From Clarkia xantiana subsp. parviflora (lineage: Eukaryota > Streptophyta > Magnoliopsida > Myrtales > Onagraceae): a stretch of DNA of 64,000 nt. Below are positions 10,968-21,814 of the stretch, in pieces (the stretch's first letter is position 1; every line of letters starts with the position of its first letter). The notes under the pieces are model-generated. The model was not told the origin of the DNA. It was given only the letters and a program-made list of their open reading frames with translations, and did not search any database. The DNA is taken from assembly GCA_036873135.1 (NCBI GenBank), contig JAPTYO010000002.1, positions 39,485,452-39,549,451 of the forward strand, given 5' to 3'. Made by a program: the position numbers and the translations under genes.

Positions 10968-13269
10968 CTAAACATCCTCCCTAGATCTATATTTTTCTTC
11001 TTCACCCTTGGCGACGATGAATTCCTGGAGAAGCTTCGCCTTGTCAAAATTGAAGTCAGGATGAGAAACTTTAATATCAGCAATCACCGACTCGAATGAA
11101 GCAAGAAGCATGGCCCCAGAGGCGTTGGCAACATCATCCTAAAATTGGGCGCTAGCCTTGTAAGTGGCGACAACTTTAGATAAGGCCGCTTCGCCATCTC
11201 ATCTACCTGGGTCTTCAAGGTGACAATCTCCCCTTGAGAGGAAGACAACTCAGCATTAAGGCTCTCATTTTAATAGCCAGCTCTTGAAAAAGTTTGACAG
11301 ATTCCTCGTTTAGGAGGACGGGGTCTTTAAAGTCTCCTGGCACTGAGCCAGGTCTTGGGCAGTCGTGGCGGCAGCCTCGTTCAAACGAGCAATATCTTCC
11401 TTCAATTAGGCTACTTCCTCTTGAAGGCTTCGCTTCTCTCCTTCTTCTACCTTAACTTGGAGGTCATGAAGTCTCCTCTTAAGAGAGGTTGATTCCTCTA
11501 GAAGATCAATGATCAACTGAGAATACTAAAGGGATTCATGGGAAGCCTGCTAGAACATATAAAAGAAAATTATCAAACTAGAATATCAATGACCAAATGT
11601 TTAAAGTATTGTAAGAACAATGTTTTTATTTACCTTGGCTTGTCTTTGCAAAAATCTGCATACAGCCATGTCGACCTCGGTGGCATCTGTCGGCAAACGA
11701 AATCTTTCTCGAGGCGGCACTGAGGCGTTGAGAAGATGCAGCGCAAATAACCATTGGCATTGGAATAAAGTTCCTTCACCTGATACCCCATCAAAGAGGC
11801 TAGAGGATCCCATGTAACTTCCCCAATCGGATCTTCAGGGGCATGCAGAAACATCCTCCAGTTAAAGTGAGGACCATCAAACCTCAAGCCCATCATAACT
11901 TGAGAAACGGGAGGGTCAGCAATACCCTTACCTTGCAAGTTGCCACCTACAAGATAAAGGAGAATTCATAAACTAATTCTTCAAACAAAGAAGAGTAAGA
12001 AGATAGAGAATACTCATACCTTCGGTGGCGGGATGAGAACTTAAGTGAATATCAAAAGCAGCAGAGGCGCCACCCTCTCTGAACTCATCTGTGGGGGTGG
12101 CGACAATCAACATTGCACTCTTGGGAGCCTTGGTGTCGCTTTTGTTGGAAGAAGGGTCACGATTGGCTACCATTTTCGTCCTTACCTTAGGCGTCTTTTT
12201 CAAAGCCTATGTACCCTCAGTAACAGGAGCCTCCAAAGACGAATGAGGAATATCTTAGGCAACATTGGCGACATCTGTCTCTAAAGTCTCTTTAGATAAT
12301 GGGACTCTAGTTGTCGTCTACTTATGAGCATGTAAATATTCTTAAAAAGACCTACAGAAAGGAAAAGAGATGTTTAAAATAAAAGTATGGAAGAGTTAAA
12401 ATTGCCCAGCTGAGAGGAATCTTATCCTGGCGAATACGAATGTCGGCCTGAATAAGAGCGCTCTCAGTAGTATCACTGACAGAATCCCAAGGAACAAAAT
12501 CCTTGGCAAGATCGGCGTGGATCTTGTCTACAGTGGCGAATTCCTCATTAGTCAAACCCTCCAAAGAAGGTGGAAGATCAGTCCCAATGGGAGGAATGAG
12601 GGGCCAGGTGACGCCTACTTAACATAAGAAATAATAATGTTTCCAATTGATGTTAAGGGATTTCAATCCCACTACCAAAGGTCTAGCAGACTTGGGGGCC
12701 ATCGAGACTTAAAGGCGTAAACCTTTTGACTATATCCCTACAGACGATAATAGCACTTGAAGACTGGAGGCATTAGCACCAACCGTGGGTGTCGCATAGA
12801 CATCGAAAACCCAGAAACGGATGGCATTTACGGAGAGCTGGCACAGGTGAATCCCGTAATAATCACAAACTTCCGAAAGATCAGAGCAGAATGGGAATTG
12901 AAGCCCCGCCTCGATCCGCTGAAAATAAACAACAAACTCCCCCACTTGAGGAAAGTGTGGCTCGTGAGGAGTGTCGTCGTATCGGGACCTCTCCTCATCA
13001 GTTAAATTGGCCAGAGATACCCCCTCTATAAATGTATGCCCTGATAATCTATTTACCTTAGGTTTTTCAGGAGGCGAGGGCAGAAAACTAGAGAAACTAC
13101 CTATGGGCACTTGAGGTGCCATCGGAGTCAGAGAAAGAGATCGGACAAAGGATGCTTCCCGACTAGGATCTAAAGGACAAGAGGTAGCGACTCCGACTAA
13201 ATTTCTCTCTTCAGGAAAGCAAGGATGTGGTGAGTTAGGGTTGATGAAAAACGTGCTATACTGATTCAC
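10968..13269 (-). pseudogene. TatN-1 antisense gene (gypsy-type transposon protein)
   Basis: Reading on the minus strand, opposite to the gag of this element, the gene starts NQYSTFFINPNSP..., with a likely start at MAPQVPIGSF. It contains the conserved stretch LQFPFCSDLSEVCDYYGIHLCQL, here cited in part, which resembles the plant family called putative gypsy type transposon (Pfam PF04195, from memory). Exon joins can be placed by comparison with TatN-2 and TatN-3. One follows LSW near 12409 (donor changed from GT to GC), one is at about 12018-11940, and one is at 11633-11550 (GTAAATA...TCTAG). A glutamate-rich coiled-coil tail ends at the stop at 10968-10970. Frameshifts are present. Its function is unknown. 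Confidence 0.7.
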
Positions 13270-13558
13270 CAGAATGAAAGTAAAAGCAAAAGCAAGGAGT
13301 GAAAATTAATAGTGAACTCACAGTATTTATACAAAGAAGCAAGAGCAAGAAATGAAAACCAAAGGAATCTTCTCGAAGAAGCTCTTCCCAAGTCACTTCC
13401 TATTGGCGTAATAACTGCAACATCTACCGTTATGGAGAACTTACCGTTGCAAATTTTCAAGAGACCTTTGAGTTCACTCTAACCCGCTCAACGGTCAGAA
13501 AAGTGAAAGGCAAGGATGAATGCCCCGACTATGAGGCCCGGCTCTCGCCTAAAAACAA
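13270..13558 (+). other. TatN-1 sequence between antisense gene and 3' LTR (cut off)
   Basis: It matches, in reverse, the stretch upstream of the TatN-3 antisense gene (31088-31355), including CTTCTCGAAGAAGCTCTTCCC near 13372. On the minus strand this is presumably the promoter and 5' leader of the antisense gene. It stops at AACAA (13554-13558), where Cop-2 begins; the 3' LTR of TatN-1 is not in the window. Confidence 0.65.
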
Positions 13559-14218
13559 TGTTGGCATTTGGTGAACGGGCCGCCGTAATAAGAGCCCTTT
13601 AATATAAGCCCAATAGTTAAGGTAATTGGGTAACGTGGCGTGGCGCTATAATTGGTAGCCCGTTAATATATGTGTTTACCTAAGATAATTAGGTAAATGT
13701 CACATTAGGGCTAATTGGGCCAGAACTAAATCTCATGTGACATGGGAGGCCTAAAGATAGGACTCCCCCACCACATAAGTCGGCAGAAACCCTAGAAGGG
13801 AAGGGGGATGATTTTCTCCTCCCCCACTATATAAGGAGGTCTTGTGGTCACCTCCAAAACACACCTTGATCAAAGCTCCTCCTAAGTTGTGATTTGAGGG
13901 GAATCACTTTCTCTCTATAGTGAGTTCGGCCGGCCCCATAAACACCACTATTGGTGTGCCAAATTGCTTCCGAGCATTCAGTCCGAGGTTCTGTCCCCGT
14001 TGAAGAATCGATCAGAGGATTTTCTGTGGAGCTTATACCGCGTAGGACTTCTTCTCACGAAGAACTTGTACGGGTTCCGACCGGAGTATCAGAACTCCCT
14101 CCACAACGTTCTTGGGCAGGAAAGCTATTGAGGTATGTGTACTTATTCCGCTGCGTAATTAGATTACTTATAAGTACACGTTTAGCATTCCGTAGTATTA
14201 CGTCCCCATAATTCAACA
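13559..14218 (+). repeat. Cop-2 5' LTR, a diverged subfamily
   Basis: 660 bp, starting TGTTGGCATTTGGTG and ending AATTCAACA. Its front and back align with other Cop LTRs (GGGC.GCCGTAA..AGCCC near the start, GAATCGATCAGAGG and CGTAGTATTACG near the end), but the middle differs and lacks the perfect hairpin. It has TATATAAGG at about 13838. It clearly does not match the LTR at the other end of this element (17756-18350), so the two were not made in one transposition. Confidence 0.82.
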
Positions 14219-14219
14219 G

Positions 14220-14231
14220 TGGTATCGGAGC
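14220..14231 (+). other. Primer binding site of Cop-2 (one mismatch)
   Basis: TGGTATCGGAGC, one base after the LTR, differs from the initiator-Met site at a single position. Confidence 0.82.
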
Positions 14232-14834
14232 TTGTGTTAGGAGTTACTGATGTTCTTGAAAATTTTATAAACACCGAAATTTTTATGATAAACACCATGA
14301 GTAATCCGAAATTTTTAAACAAATTTCAAATGTTTGATCTTTAAAAACTTAAAATTTACGGAATTTACATGTTTTTATAGATCAAAACCAAAAATTCATG
14401 TTTAAATTTGAGTTTGATGTTCATGATTTTCAAGAACACGATAAGTTTTATTAAGAACAATATTTGGATTCATGATCATAGTAGTGTTTGATCTTAAAAT
14501 TTGACAATTTTTCCAATCTTTGGTGTTATGGCCGAAACCCTAGGTGAATTATTATGTAAAGTTTTTAATTTCTTGGGGTGCAAGTAAGTAAAATTCGGCC
14601 GCCCTAGCATGTTGGATATATTTGTTACCATATTTATTAAAAGGAGACAATACATCTATAAATTGGAAAGATAAGGAAAGATTCATATTATATATTAAAA
14701 TATATAAAGTATCAATATATTTAGCTAAAATACAGGGATAAAGATATATTGATAGGATTTAGTTACTTAAAAGGATGAAGAAATATATTGTCAACATATA
14801 TTTTAATCCCTCAAGATATATTTGACAATATCTA
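14232..14834 (+). other. Cop-2 leader, diverged-subfamily segment
   Basis: AT-rich non-coding sequence that belongs with the diverged 5' LTR. It includes GGCCGAAACCCTAGGTGAATT near 14530 and a run resembling the microsatellite part of other Cop leaders up to about 14834. The homologous landmark then appears a second time (about 14893), marking a join. Confidence 0.7.
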
Positions 14835-16710
14835 ATCTTATTAAAATTTTATCTTGAAATTCGACCACATGTTCCCAATTATGTGATTTTTGGCCGAAAC
14901 CCTAGGCGAATTACAAGGTAAATTTTTTAATTTCTTAGTCACCATAAAACAAATTTCGGCCGAAACTTTTTAATAATATTGTTTACCAAATTTTAATTTT
15001 TATTCTAGGTAACAATATATCTATAATAGGGAACATTAGGATAGATTCACATTAATATATAGAAATATATAACTATCAATACATCTAAATATTTAAATAG
15101 GTTAAAAATATTATTGATAGATTTTAGTTACCTAAAATATTGAGAAAATATATTGTTAATATATGTTTCACTATTTAAGATATTAACAATAAATAATATA
15201 TATACTTACATATAGGTCCCGATTTTTACATATATATATATATATTGTTGACTGATTTCATCTTGAAGGTAGAATCTTAGAAATATATATATATATATAT
15301 ATATATGTTTATAATAGGTCAGATATTTATATATATATTATTAATATTGGAAATTATTTTATATAGTTAATGTTACTTGGTGGCTAAGTTAAATATTTTT
15401 GGACTTTAAAACCCTACTTGGGCCACAAGTAAACATTTCGGCCCAACCTTTTATATTTTAATTATTGGGCCGGTCCAATATGTCAAACCGGGACGAATTA
15501 AAACCGAACCGGATTTTCTCAATCGGTTCGACCTAAACGGGTCGGGTCGGACCGGGGTAACTAAGTGGATCTAACCGAACCGTTTTTGTGTGTTGAACCG
15601 AACCATACCCTATTTTTATTGGACCGGTTCGGACCGAACGGAAATTTTAAAATTTAAAACGGATTTTCTGGACCGAACCTAACCGGAAAAAATCAGACCG
15701 AAATTGACTGAACAGAACCGTATTTTCAAAAACGAATTCAAGTAAATTAAAATAGGGAGGTCAAGTTTTAAAATCCAAATGTTTTTGAACCTCAAAAGGT
15801 CTACACAGTGCTCAAGGGTTGATAACCTTTATGCCTTGTTTCGATTATGGGGATGGATCTCATAGATAGATGTTTTTGGGACTGGTATAATTAGTGGGCT
15901 GAATTGCAATTGTTTATTATTCAATGTATATTTATGCATGATTAGAAATGTTGTCTTGACTAAGTCAAGCTAGCTGGATATTGCATATTTTGGGCTGAGC
16001 CCTGGTTAAATATATGAAATGCGCACTAGGATAGACACGCTGTGATGGTTGAAAATGCCTTGGATTCATGTCTAGAATGCTGCATGATTGAATATAAGCA
16101 TGAATTGCAAATTAGCCCATAATGTTTAAAATTTATTTAAAATCGAAAACCAATGGCCAAATGTGTATGATGGATGTGAATGTTACATGTTTGACACGTA
16201 TGCTAGAATGTTGAGGATGTAGTTGCATTTGATAATTTACTTGGAAGTAGAATTATGCATGCAAGCATGAGTTCCTCGGAACATTAGACGCATGACGCGT
16301 AAGCGTGAGTGTGGTTTATGTGATGAATGTTACTGGCATATGATAATTTACATGGATAGTAGAATTATGTATGCATGCGTAAATTCATCGGAATATTTTT
16401 TCAAAATTAAAGGGCCTTGGGAAAGCAAAGATCGGGTATACTTATTTTAAAATTCCCGTTCCGATAATTTGTGATTAAAATCGTTTTAAAAGACTTGTCA
16501 ATTGGATGGAAGACGACGATAATGTGAACTCTTTCACAGCCATCTTCCATTGGTTTACTGGTGGTCGGTTGGTTTAGATGACTGATGAATCATTATTTGT
16601 CAGATTCCATCTTAATAGATAATTGATGTATGCAATTCTTTCTCAAAATGTTATTGTCTCCCTGATTTATGCATGATTATCAACGTGTTAAGTAACGAAT
16701 TACAACATAG
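14835..16710 (+). other. Cop-2 leader, Cop-1-type segment
   Basis: From TTATTAAAATTTTATCTTG onward this is the reverse complement of the Cop-1 leader (1-1890 and 3870-5800). It has the same CGGCCGAAA block, TA microsatellites (about 15230-15310) and CCGAACCG cluster (about 15480-15710). No coding sequence is supported. Confidence 0.78.
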
Positions 16711-17330
16711 ATGACATCATCTTGTGCTAATGAACATTTGATTGAGACCAACTACGACTCGTGGAGCAAAATGCGTCAGCGCACTGTTGGAGGATAATGG
16801 TCTAATAGGTCACATTTAGAAGTCCATGAGCTGCCCAAATGCTAGTCTAACCAAAGACCTAGCATTTGCCCATTTTCAATGGGAGCAAGATGAAAAGAAA
16901 GCAAATGAGATATTGCTGACTGAGATGACTCGGGAATTCCATAATGAGTATAAGGATGTTCCAATTACAAATGACATTTGGGATTCCCTCTTCCCAAGAT
17001 ATGGAAACGGCATGGCAGCAATCCTGCACCCTCTTATACAAACAATGGAAGAAAGCTTGAAAAGCTACAGCAAGAGCGTACTTGAAAAGTTATATGATCT
17101 CCTTGGCATGTTGGAACCACTGGAAGAAGAAGGTCAGGTGGGTGTATGGATAAAATTCAAGCCATCATCGGGGTCCTGCCAGTGGTTCTGTGTTAGATCT
17201 TGCACCAGTCCTGAAATTCATCGAGATGGAACAAGCTCGACTGAAATTGATACCAGGAAGAGTTGGGCAAGGGAAGAGAAAGAGGTCGAACAAACGAAGG
17301 AAACAACAGGCTATCGACGGTAAAATGTTG
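16711..17330 (+). pseudogene. Copia gag remnant of Cop-2
   Basis: It starts MTSSCANEHLIETNYDSW, breaks at an extra A near 16768, and resumes at 16826 as SCPNASLTKDLAFAHFQWEQDE, then TNDIWDSLFPRYG and SKSVLEKLYDLLGMLEPL. The ordering of Trp-containing motifs and the DIWDSLFPRYG end resemble the copia gag polypeptide (UBN2-like). A basic Arg/Lys-rich tail follows in another frame. It is nearly the same protein as in Cop-1 on the opposite strand. The 100-residue extension after RYG is not recognised. Confidence 0.62.
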
Positions 17331-17489
17331 ACAAAGCCAAACAAGGCAATCTCCGAATAAATAAGAGATAGTCCGGGGGAACTCCAGTCCACGCCGAATA
17401 GGCGAAGGTACAGGGTCCAACAAATTGCATCCTGAAAAGGTATGCGACGTTGGTTATGTAATGGAAGCTCTTGTTTCCTCAACTATCAT

Positions 17490-17755
17490 GTTAAGCGACG
17501 GACTACATAGCCAACGACAAAGGACTGTTTGCCAAGTTTAGACGATTGCCAAAGGATTCTAAGAGGATATACACTGGCGACAACTCACAAGTTGAAGTCA
17601 TAGGAGTAAGGAATGTTGTTTACGTTTCCGCTCTTATGAATAATAATTACATTTTATATTTGAAAAGAACTTTGTTCGCATAAATAAAGGCAATGTCTTC
17701 TTTGGGCATGCTTATTCCTCTTATGGCCTCTTTATCATCTTTATCATGCTTATCA
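17490..17755 (+). pseudogene. Copia protease remnant of Cop-2
   Basis: Broken frames carry the same sequence as 2712-3056 (GDNSQVEVIGVRN, NKGNVFFGHAYSSYGLF) and lead directly into the LTR. Part of the middle (the NLSMNNGR to RIRR segment in Cop-1) has been deleted near 17615. Integrase and everything after it are absent. Confidence 0.65.
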
Positions 17756-18350
17756 TGCTTATGGTGATGGGCGCCGTAAATGAAAGCCCATTATATGTAT
17801 ATGTTATCTAAGTTAATTAGGTACATGTCACTTTAGGACATTGGGCCAGACTCAAATCTCAATTGACATGAGAGGCCCAAAATTGGGCCTCCCTATACTA
17901 AGCATGGGCCGGCCGAATTTAGGGTGGAAGTAAAGTGGACTTTTGTCCACTTTACTCCTCATATATATGTGGGGAGTCAGTGATTTTATTAGGGTTAATT
18001 ACAATTTTTTAAAGTGGTGTTTTGAGAGAACCCTTCCCCCAAGAACACCATATTTCGGCCGAACCACTACCTCACCAATGATGTGCCAATTTTCCTTCGA
18101 GCAAACACTCCAAAGATCAGCCCCTTGCCAAGAATCAATCAGAGGCTTTGCTGTGAATAATATACCAAGTAGGGCTTCCTTCACAAAAACCCCTACGGGT
18201 GCCGACCGGAGGATCGTGAACTCCCTCCTGCAAAGATCATGGGACTACATACAACTGTAGAGGTATGTGCGAATCTGCTGCTGCGTAATTTCGATTACTA
18301 TCATGTACCGTGATTTAGTTTCCGTAGTGATTACTCTCCGTAATCTAACA
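17756..18350 (+). repeat. Cop-2 3' LTR (Cop-1 type)
   Basis: 595 bp, starting TGCTTATGGTGATGGG and ending TAATCTAACA. It matches 2114-2711 and 5944-6549, not the 5' LTR of Cop-2. The palindrome with arms AGTAAAGTGGAC lies at about 17929-17955 ahead of a TATA-like run. The next five bases are CATAG. Confidence 0.85.
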
Positions 18351-18355
18351 CATAG
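18351..18355. other. Target duplication CATAG
   Basis: Reverse complement of CTATG at 6550-6554. It lies between the Cop-2 3' LTR and the minus-strand front half of the TatN-1 gag. Confidence 0.85.
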
Positions 18356-19041
18356 AACCAAATGGAAGCTTCCTCTTTGAGAGTGGTGGGGAAGAGTGCC
18401 GCGTAGTGGTCCGGCATCGCCCTTCTACCTAACAGAGAAGAGCTATGGGCATTGATATGTCGGACGAGATCTCCTTCTCCAGTATAATCGTCGATATTCT
18501 TCGCAAAGACTTGCGGGGGAACTCGAGTGTCGAGAAGCCTTTTTGAAAAAGGGTGAGATGGTTGTCACAAACAATTAGCATGAAGCCTGTCCCTCTCCTC
18601 TTTTTCTCCAACAGTTCCTCCACCTGCCCCAATGTAAATAGCACGGGCTCTTTAACAGGAGTGTCGACCATAGTGGTCTTTTGCGCCTCTTTAGGCTCTG
18701 GAAGCTTTGTCTCGATGGTCTTCACACTAGAGGCCGCATCTTCCTTCTACGAAACCTCAAGCACTGGCTCTTTAGCTTTTCGGATAATTCTTGCCTTGGC
18801 CTGGTTCCAGAAGGCTATGAATGCCACCATTCTTTCTTGTGGGACAGCTGTGGGAGCTGTCCTCTTTTTTCTTGATTTTGTGGTTGCTCAGAGCGAAGGG
18901 GTTGCTCCTCGCTATTAGCACCCTTTTTCTGAGGATGAGGATCTCCCTCATTTACTTGCTTGGTAGTGGTAGGTCTGTTTGATATTTCGCCATCTCTTCT
19001 AAAATAGTCGTTACCTACCTCGAATTCTTTTCTAGGCTCAT
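18356..19041 (-). pseudogene. TatN-1 gag (front part)
   Basis: The minus strand has an early ATG at 19041, soon frameshifted, then LFTLGQVEELLEKKRRG, a later frame with a PRKS/LRRISTIILE motif, and the start of the capsid-like gag domain up to a Trp-Phe-Tyr at the edge. It aligns with TatN-2 (24100-24550). The reading frame at its broken end fits directly to the frame at 6555 once the 5-bp duplication is counted once, so the two parts were one gene. Several stops are present. Confidence 0.82.
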
Positions 19042-19056
19042 GACCTTTTGATTGCC

Positions 19057-19074
19057 TTCCCACAGACGACGCCA
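19057..19074 (-). other. Primer binding site of TatN-1
   Basis: The minus strand reads TGGCGTCGTCTGTGGGAA, one base different from the TatN-2 site, two bases after the LTR end. Confidence 0.88.
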
Positions 19075-19076
19075 AA

Positions 19077-19869
19077 TGTTGGGATCAAGTTGACGTTGCC
19101 CTAAGCTTCTAGAAGTCGACTTCGAGGTGTCGCCTTTAACTAGCTCACTTAGGTGTCTATCTCGACCTCACTGGGTACTTAGTTTCCTTTTGAGTATTTA
19201 AGGCGTTAACCTGAAAAGGGGTTGTGGATCTTCCCCTAATTCTACTCTGAAGCTTAAGTCAGTAGTCGAATATGAGAGTAATACTATTAAAAGTATTTGA
19301 GAGAATGTAAATATAATGAAAGTGTTCCCCTATTTTAGTGGAGTTTACCGACTTTAAATGACGGCTACGCTTCTAGGAGGGTTTCTGTCCGGAGTCGGCA
19401 CAAGCAGGTGACAAGTAGGTTGCTACCTCACCATTACTTAATGATGAAGGTTTCTTCATGGTGGAAGAAGAAGGTGACAAGTAGATCGCCACCTCACCAT
19501 TCCTTAAGAGGAAGGTTACTTCATGGCGGCTGAAGCAGGTCGCCACTTGTCCATTCCTTAAGAGGAAGGTTTTCTTCATAGAATCAGTGGTAATCAGGTC
19601 GCCACCTGTCCTATTCCTTAAGAGAAAAGGTTTTCTCAATAGTACCTGGCTTCCAACTCGAGTCATACCTTAAGAGGGAGAGTGTTTGAGAGGGCTTATC
19701 GCCATTCTTCAAGAGTTGTCTTGGTCGTCGACATCCTCAAAGTTTGGTGTCGGCCATTTATCTTTACTTCTTTGTTCTGAGTATGATTAGTCGACGACTC
19801 TCTTTGGGAGTCCCGACTTAGATGCTTCAGACCATCCATTAGCCTGTCCTCTATAATCGTAACCCAACA
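19077..19869 (-). repeat. TatN-1 5' LTR
   Basis: 793 bp on the minus strand, TGTTGGGTTACG...GATCCCAACA. It holds tandem ~65-bp blocks built on CAGGTGACAAG.AGGTCGCCACC (about 19395-19640), as in the other TatN LTRs. GTTGT (19870-19874) is the adjoining half of a possible target duplication; the partner is not in the window. Confidence 0.85.
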
Positions 19870-20024
19870 GTTGTCGCCGTCTATTAAGAAAGGTGTGTCG
19901 ACCTTTTGTTTCGTCTCTTCATTTTGAATACCAATGGTCATCGATGTTTACTTTGTGGTTCCGATTTTGATGATCCCGACTTGCTAGTTGTTGACTTTAG
20001 AGTATCTTGAACCGTAACCCTACA
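19870..20024. other. Unassigned sequence beside TatN-1
   Basis: No feature recognised. It is outside the TatN-1 LTR by comparison with TatN-2 and before the inverted repeat at 20025. Confidence 0.4.
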
Positions 20025-20308
20025 GTGTGCAAATTAATCCTCCACCCAACCAATAGTGAGAAGAGAGCTGGTTTACCCCTAGTCCATCCCTTCCTTATGT
20101 GAGGTATAGTCGGTGAAGACTTATCCTCATTTTGTGTTAAGAGCAATAATGAAGGACGTCATCCGGCAAGCCGCGATTACACATTCTTCAGGATATTGGA
20201 GAATGAAAGTATACCCAAGGGTCCGTGAGGATAATCTCATAGTAACCTGTAAGTATTCTTAATAAACAACTTGTATCTATTAGCACTTATCTTGCATTAT
20301 TTCCAACA
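20025..20308 (+). repeat. Left arm of an inverted repeat pair around the GRAS fragment
   Basis: It aligns with the reverse complement of 21815-22095. Shared words include TGCAAATTAATC, AATAGTGAG, GTGAGGTATAGTC, GACTTATC, GTTAAGAGCAA and GATAATCTC. It reads TGTGCAAATT...TTTCCAACA, so it could be an old LTR, or the long terminal repeat of a Mutator-like element. No primer site follows. Confidence 0.6.
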
Positions 20309-21139
20309 AATAAAGCATGTATGACTTAAAAGAAATAAAGCTACATCAAAAAATACAAAACGAAACAAAATTTGCATGGTGTAAATCAAAGCTGTATGTG
20401 GTTGGAGCTGGAGTTGGTCACATCGAAAGACATAGACCTTAGTTTGTGGAAAGTAGGAGAGATGAATAGAGATAAGTAAAGGGTCCGTAGAGAAGACTGC
20501 TCAACAACTCATTATTGGTGCGGAGGGAAGTGTATGTTTTGTCATTTAGTCCCTCTTTTGTATATTCTTTATGTCAACTGTTGAGTGTGTCAACTTCAAC
20601 TGCATACATATCCTATCTTCCACCATGCATGTCCCATTTTCATAGAGATAAGAGATTAAGGGTCCCCCTTCGAATCCCTTTCTTTCAACTTGAGACATGT
20701 CGGGAAGGAGCCCTTTTTTTGTTTATAGGAGCACTTGAGTTAGGCATTGCTTGACTTTACTAGATATATATACATTAAAATGGTACGGGCTAGGTACTCG
20801 TTCGTGTATTCTAAATTTAGACAGAATTATCAATTACTCGTGTATACCATGTTTTACCATTTAAAAATTTTGGTACTATAAAAACTATGGTTAATTATCA
20901 AATTGCTTATTAATGTTTGGACATAGTCGAAAAAATTACTAATAAAGTTTTTTTTTAACAATTTGTTACCTCAACCCTCCCATTGGTTTAATTTTTTTTT
21001 TTTTTTTTTTTTTTGCCAACTCCCATTTGTTTAATTAATTTGCTAATTCCATTAGGAATTCTACTTTTTCAAACGGAATCACCCCACAATAGACGTGCAT
21101 AATTCGTAAAATTACAACAATAACAAATTGAACAGGATT
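20309..21139. other. Unassigned AT-rich sequence
   Basis: Contains poly-T runs (about 20990-21014) and a 79-codon open frame at 20515-20754 with no recognisable content. It might be upstream DNA of the GRAS fragment, but nothing in the sequence shows that. Confidence 0.4.
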
Positions 21140-21421
21140 AAATGATGGATGTGCCCCTCGACCATTTCAGCTTTTCTTCTCGGTGCCAGGGCTCACTTAC
21201 TACTTGCGAATGGCTTGGAGGCTCGATTGACTGGTCGCAACAACAATGGTCTCGAATCCAAGACATGATCTGTCTTCGATGTCTAAAAAATTCACCCAAT
21301 TTACCTATCGGCGTGTCCTTTCTGGAAACTAGTCAACATCTTCGCCAACAACAAGATTCAGATGGTAATTGAGAAAGCAATGAGCCTCCACATCATCGAC
21401 TTTGGTATATTGTATGACTTT
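21140..21421 (+). pseudogene. GRAS transcription factor fragment (SCARECROW-like type)
   Basis: One frame gives RAHLLLANGLEARLTG (about 21188-21235), which fits the RLAHYFANGLEARLAG run of plant GRAS proteins. After a frameshift, another frame gives KIHPIYLSACPFWKLVNIF, then ANNKIQMVIEKAMSLHIIDF (about 21286-21411), which fits the YLSACPFKKLS..FANKTI..A..A..LHIIDFGI run containing the VHIID core motif. GRAS proteins are plant nuclear regulators of development and stress. Only about 95 residues of a usual ~400-residue domain are present, with one frameshift and stops on both sides. The wording is closest to the SCL14/SCL33 branch, from memory. It lies between two inverted ~280-bp repeats, suggesting capture by an element or survival as a fragment of the original host DNA. 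Confidence 0.78.
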
Positions 21422-21814
21422 CTGCAGTAACAGGTGGACCCCATGTTAGATTTTAAATAATAATTTTCTAGAGCAAACTAACAAATAAATTGTATCCGTG
21501 TCTCGTGTTGATTATAGTCGCATTAAGACAATTTTGCTCACTCATTAGCTCATCGGTTGTGCTAGAGAATAATTATAGGTGATTGTCTCCCAAGATAAAA
21601 CGATACTCCAGTGGTGAGCTAGGACAAAGACCTCATCGGTCGAACATAACTTTTCCTAAACTACACGAGAACAGAACTTGCGGTCGAACAAGACCTAGAG
21701 AGCCGACGACGTCTATAAAGATAAATAAATACTGGAATATAATTTGTAGATAATTGAGAATAAAGAAATATAACTTCATTATTTATTGGAGGATTATAGC
21801 ATGTATTAATTGTA
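21422..21814. other. Unassigned sequence after the GRAS fragment
   Basis: AT-rich, no recognised coding sequence. The GRAS similarity stops abruptly at YDFLQ followed by a stop. Confidence 0.4.

Larger units (their letters stand above)
13559..18350 (+). mobile_element. Cop-2, chimeric copia-type element
   Basis: The front (LTR, primer site and the first 600 bp of leader) belongs to a diverged subfamily. The rest is the Cop-1 type, including its protease-LTR deletion junction. The flanks differ: AACAA on the left and CATAG on the right. The simplest reading is a recombination product of two insertions, not one insertion. Confidence 0.78.
6555..19869. mobile_element. TatN-1, Tat-type element broken by an inversion
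   Basis: The pieces are 19869-18356 (minus: LTR, primer site, gag front) and 6555-13553 (plus: gag rear, protease, repeat array, antisense gene on the opposite strand). In unbroken TatN-2 these are collinear on one strand. The intervening 13559-18350 and the flanking 1-6549 are Cop elements in opposite directions. The 3' LTR is outside the window, expected to the left. Confidence 0.82.

Noticed and set aside
13559..18350. Cop-2 as one ordinary full-length insertion
   Set aside because: Its two LTRs belong to different subfamilies, its leader changes type in the middle, and the flanking five bases do not match (AACAA and CATAG).
20515..20754. A 79-codon open frame before the GRAS fragment
   Set aside because: No recognised motif, no link in frame to the GRAS piece, and AT-rich surroundings; likely chance.
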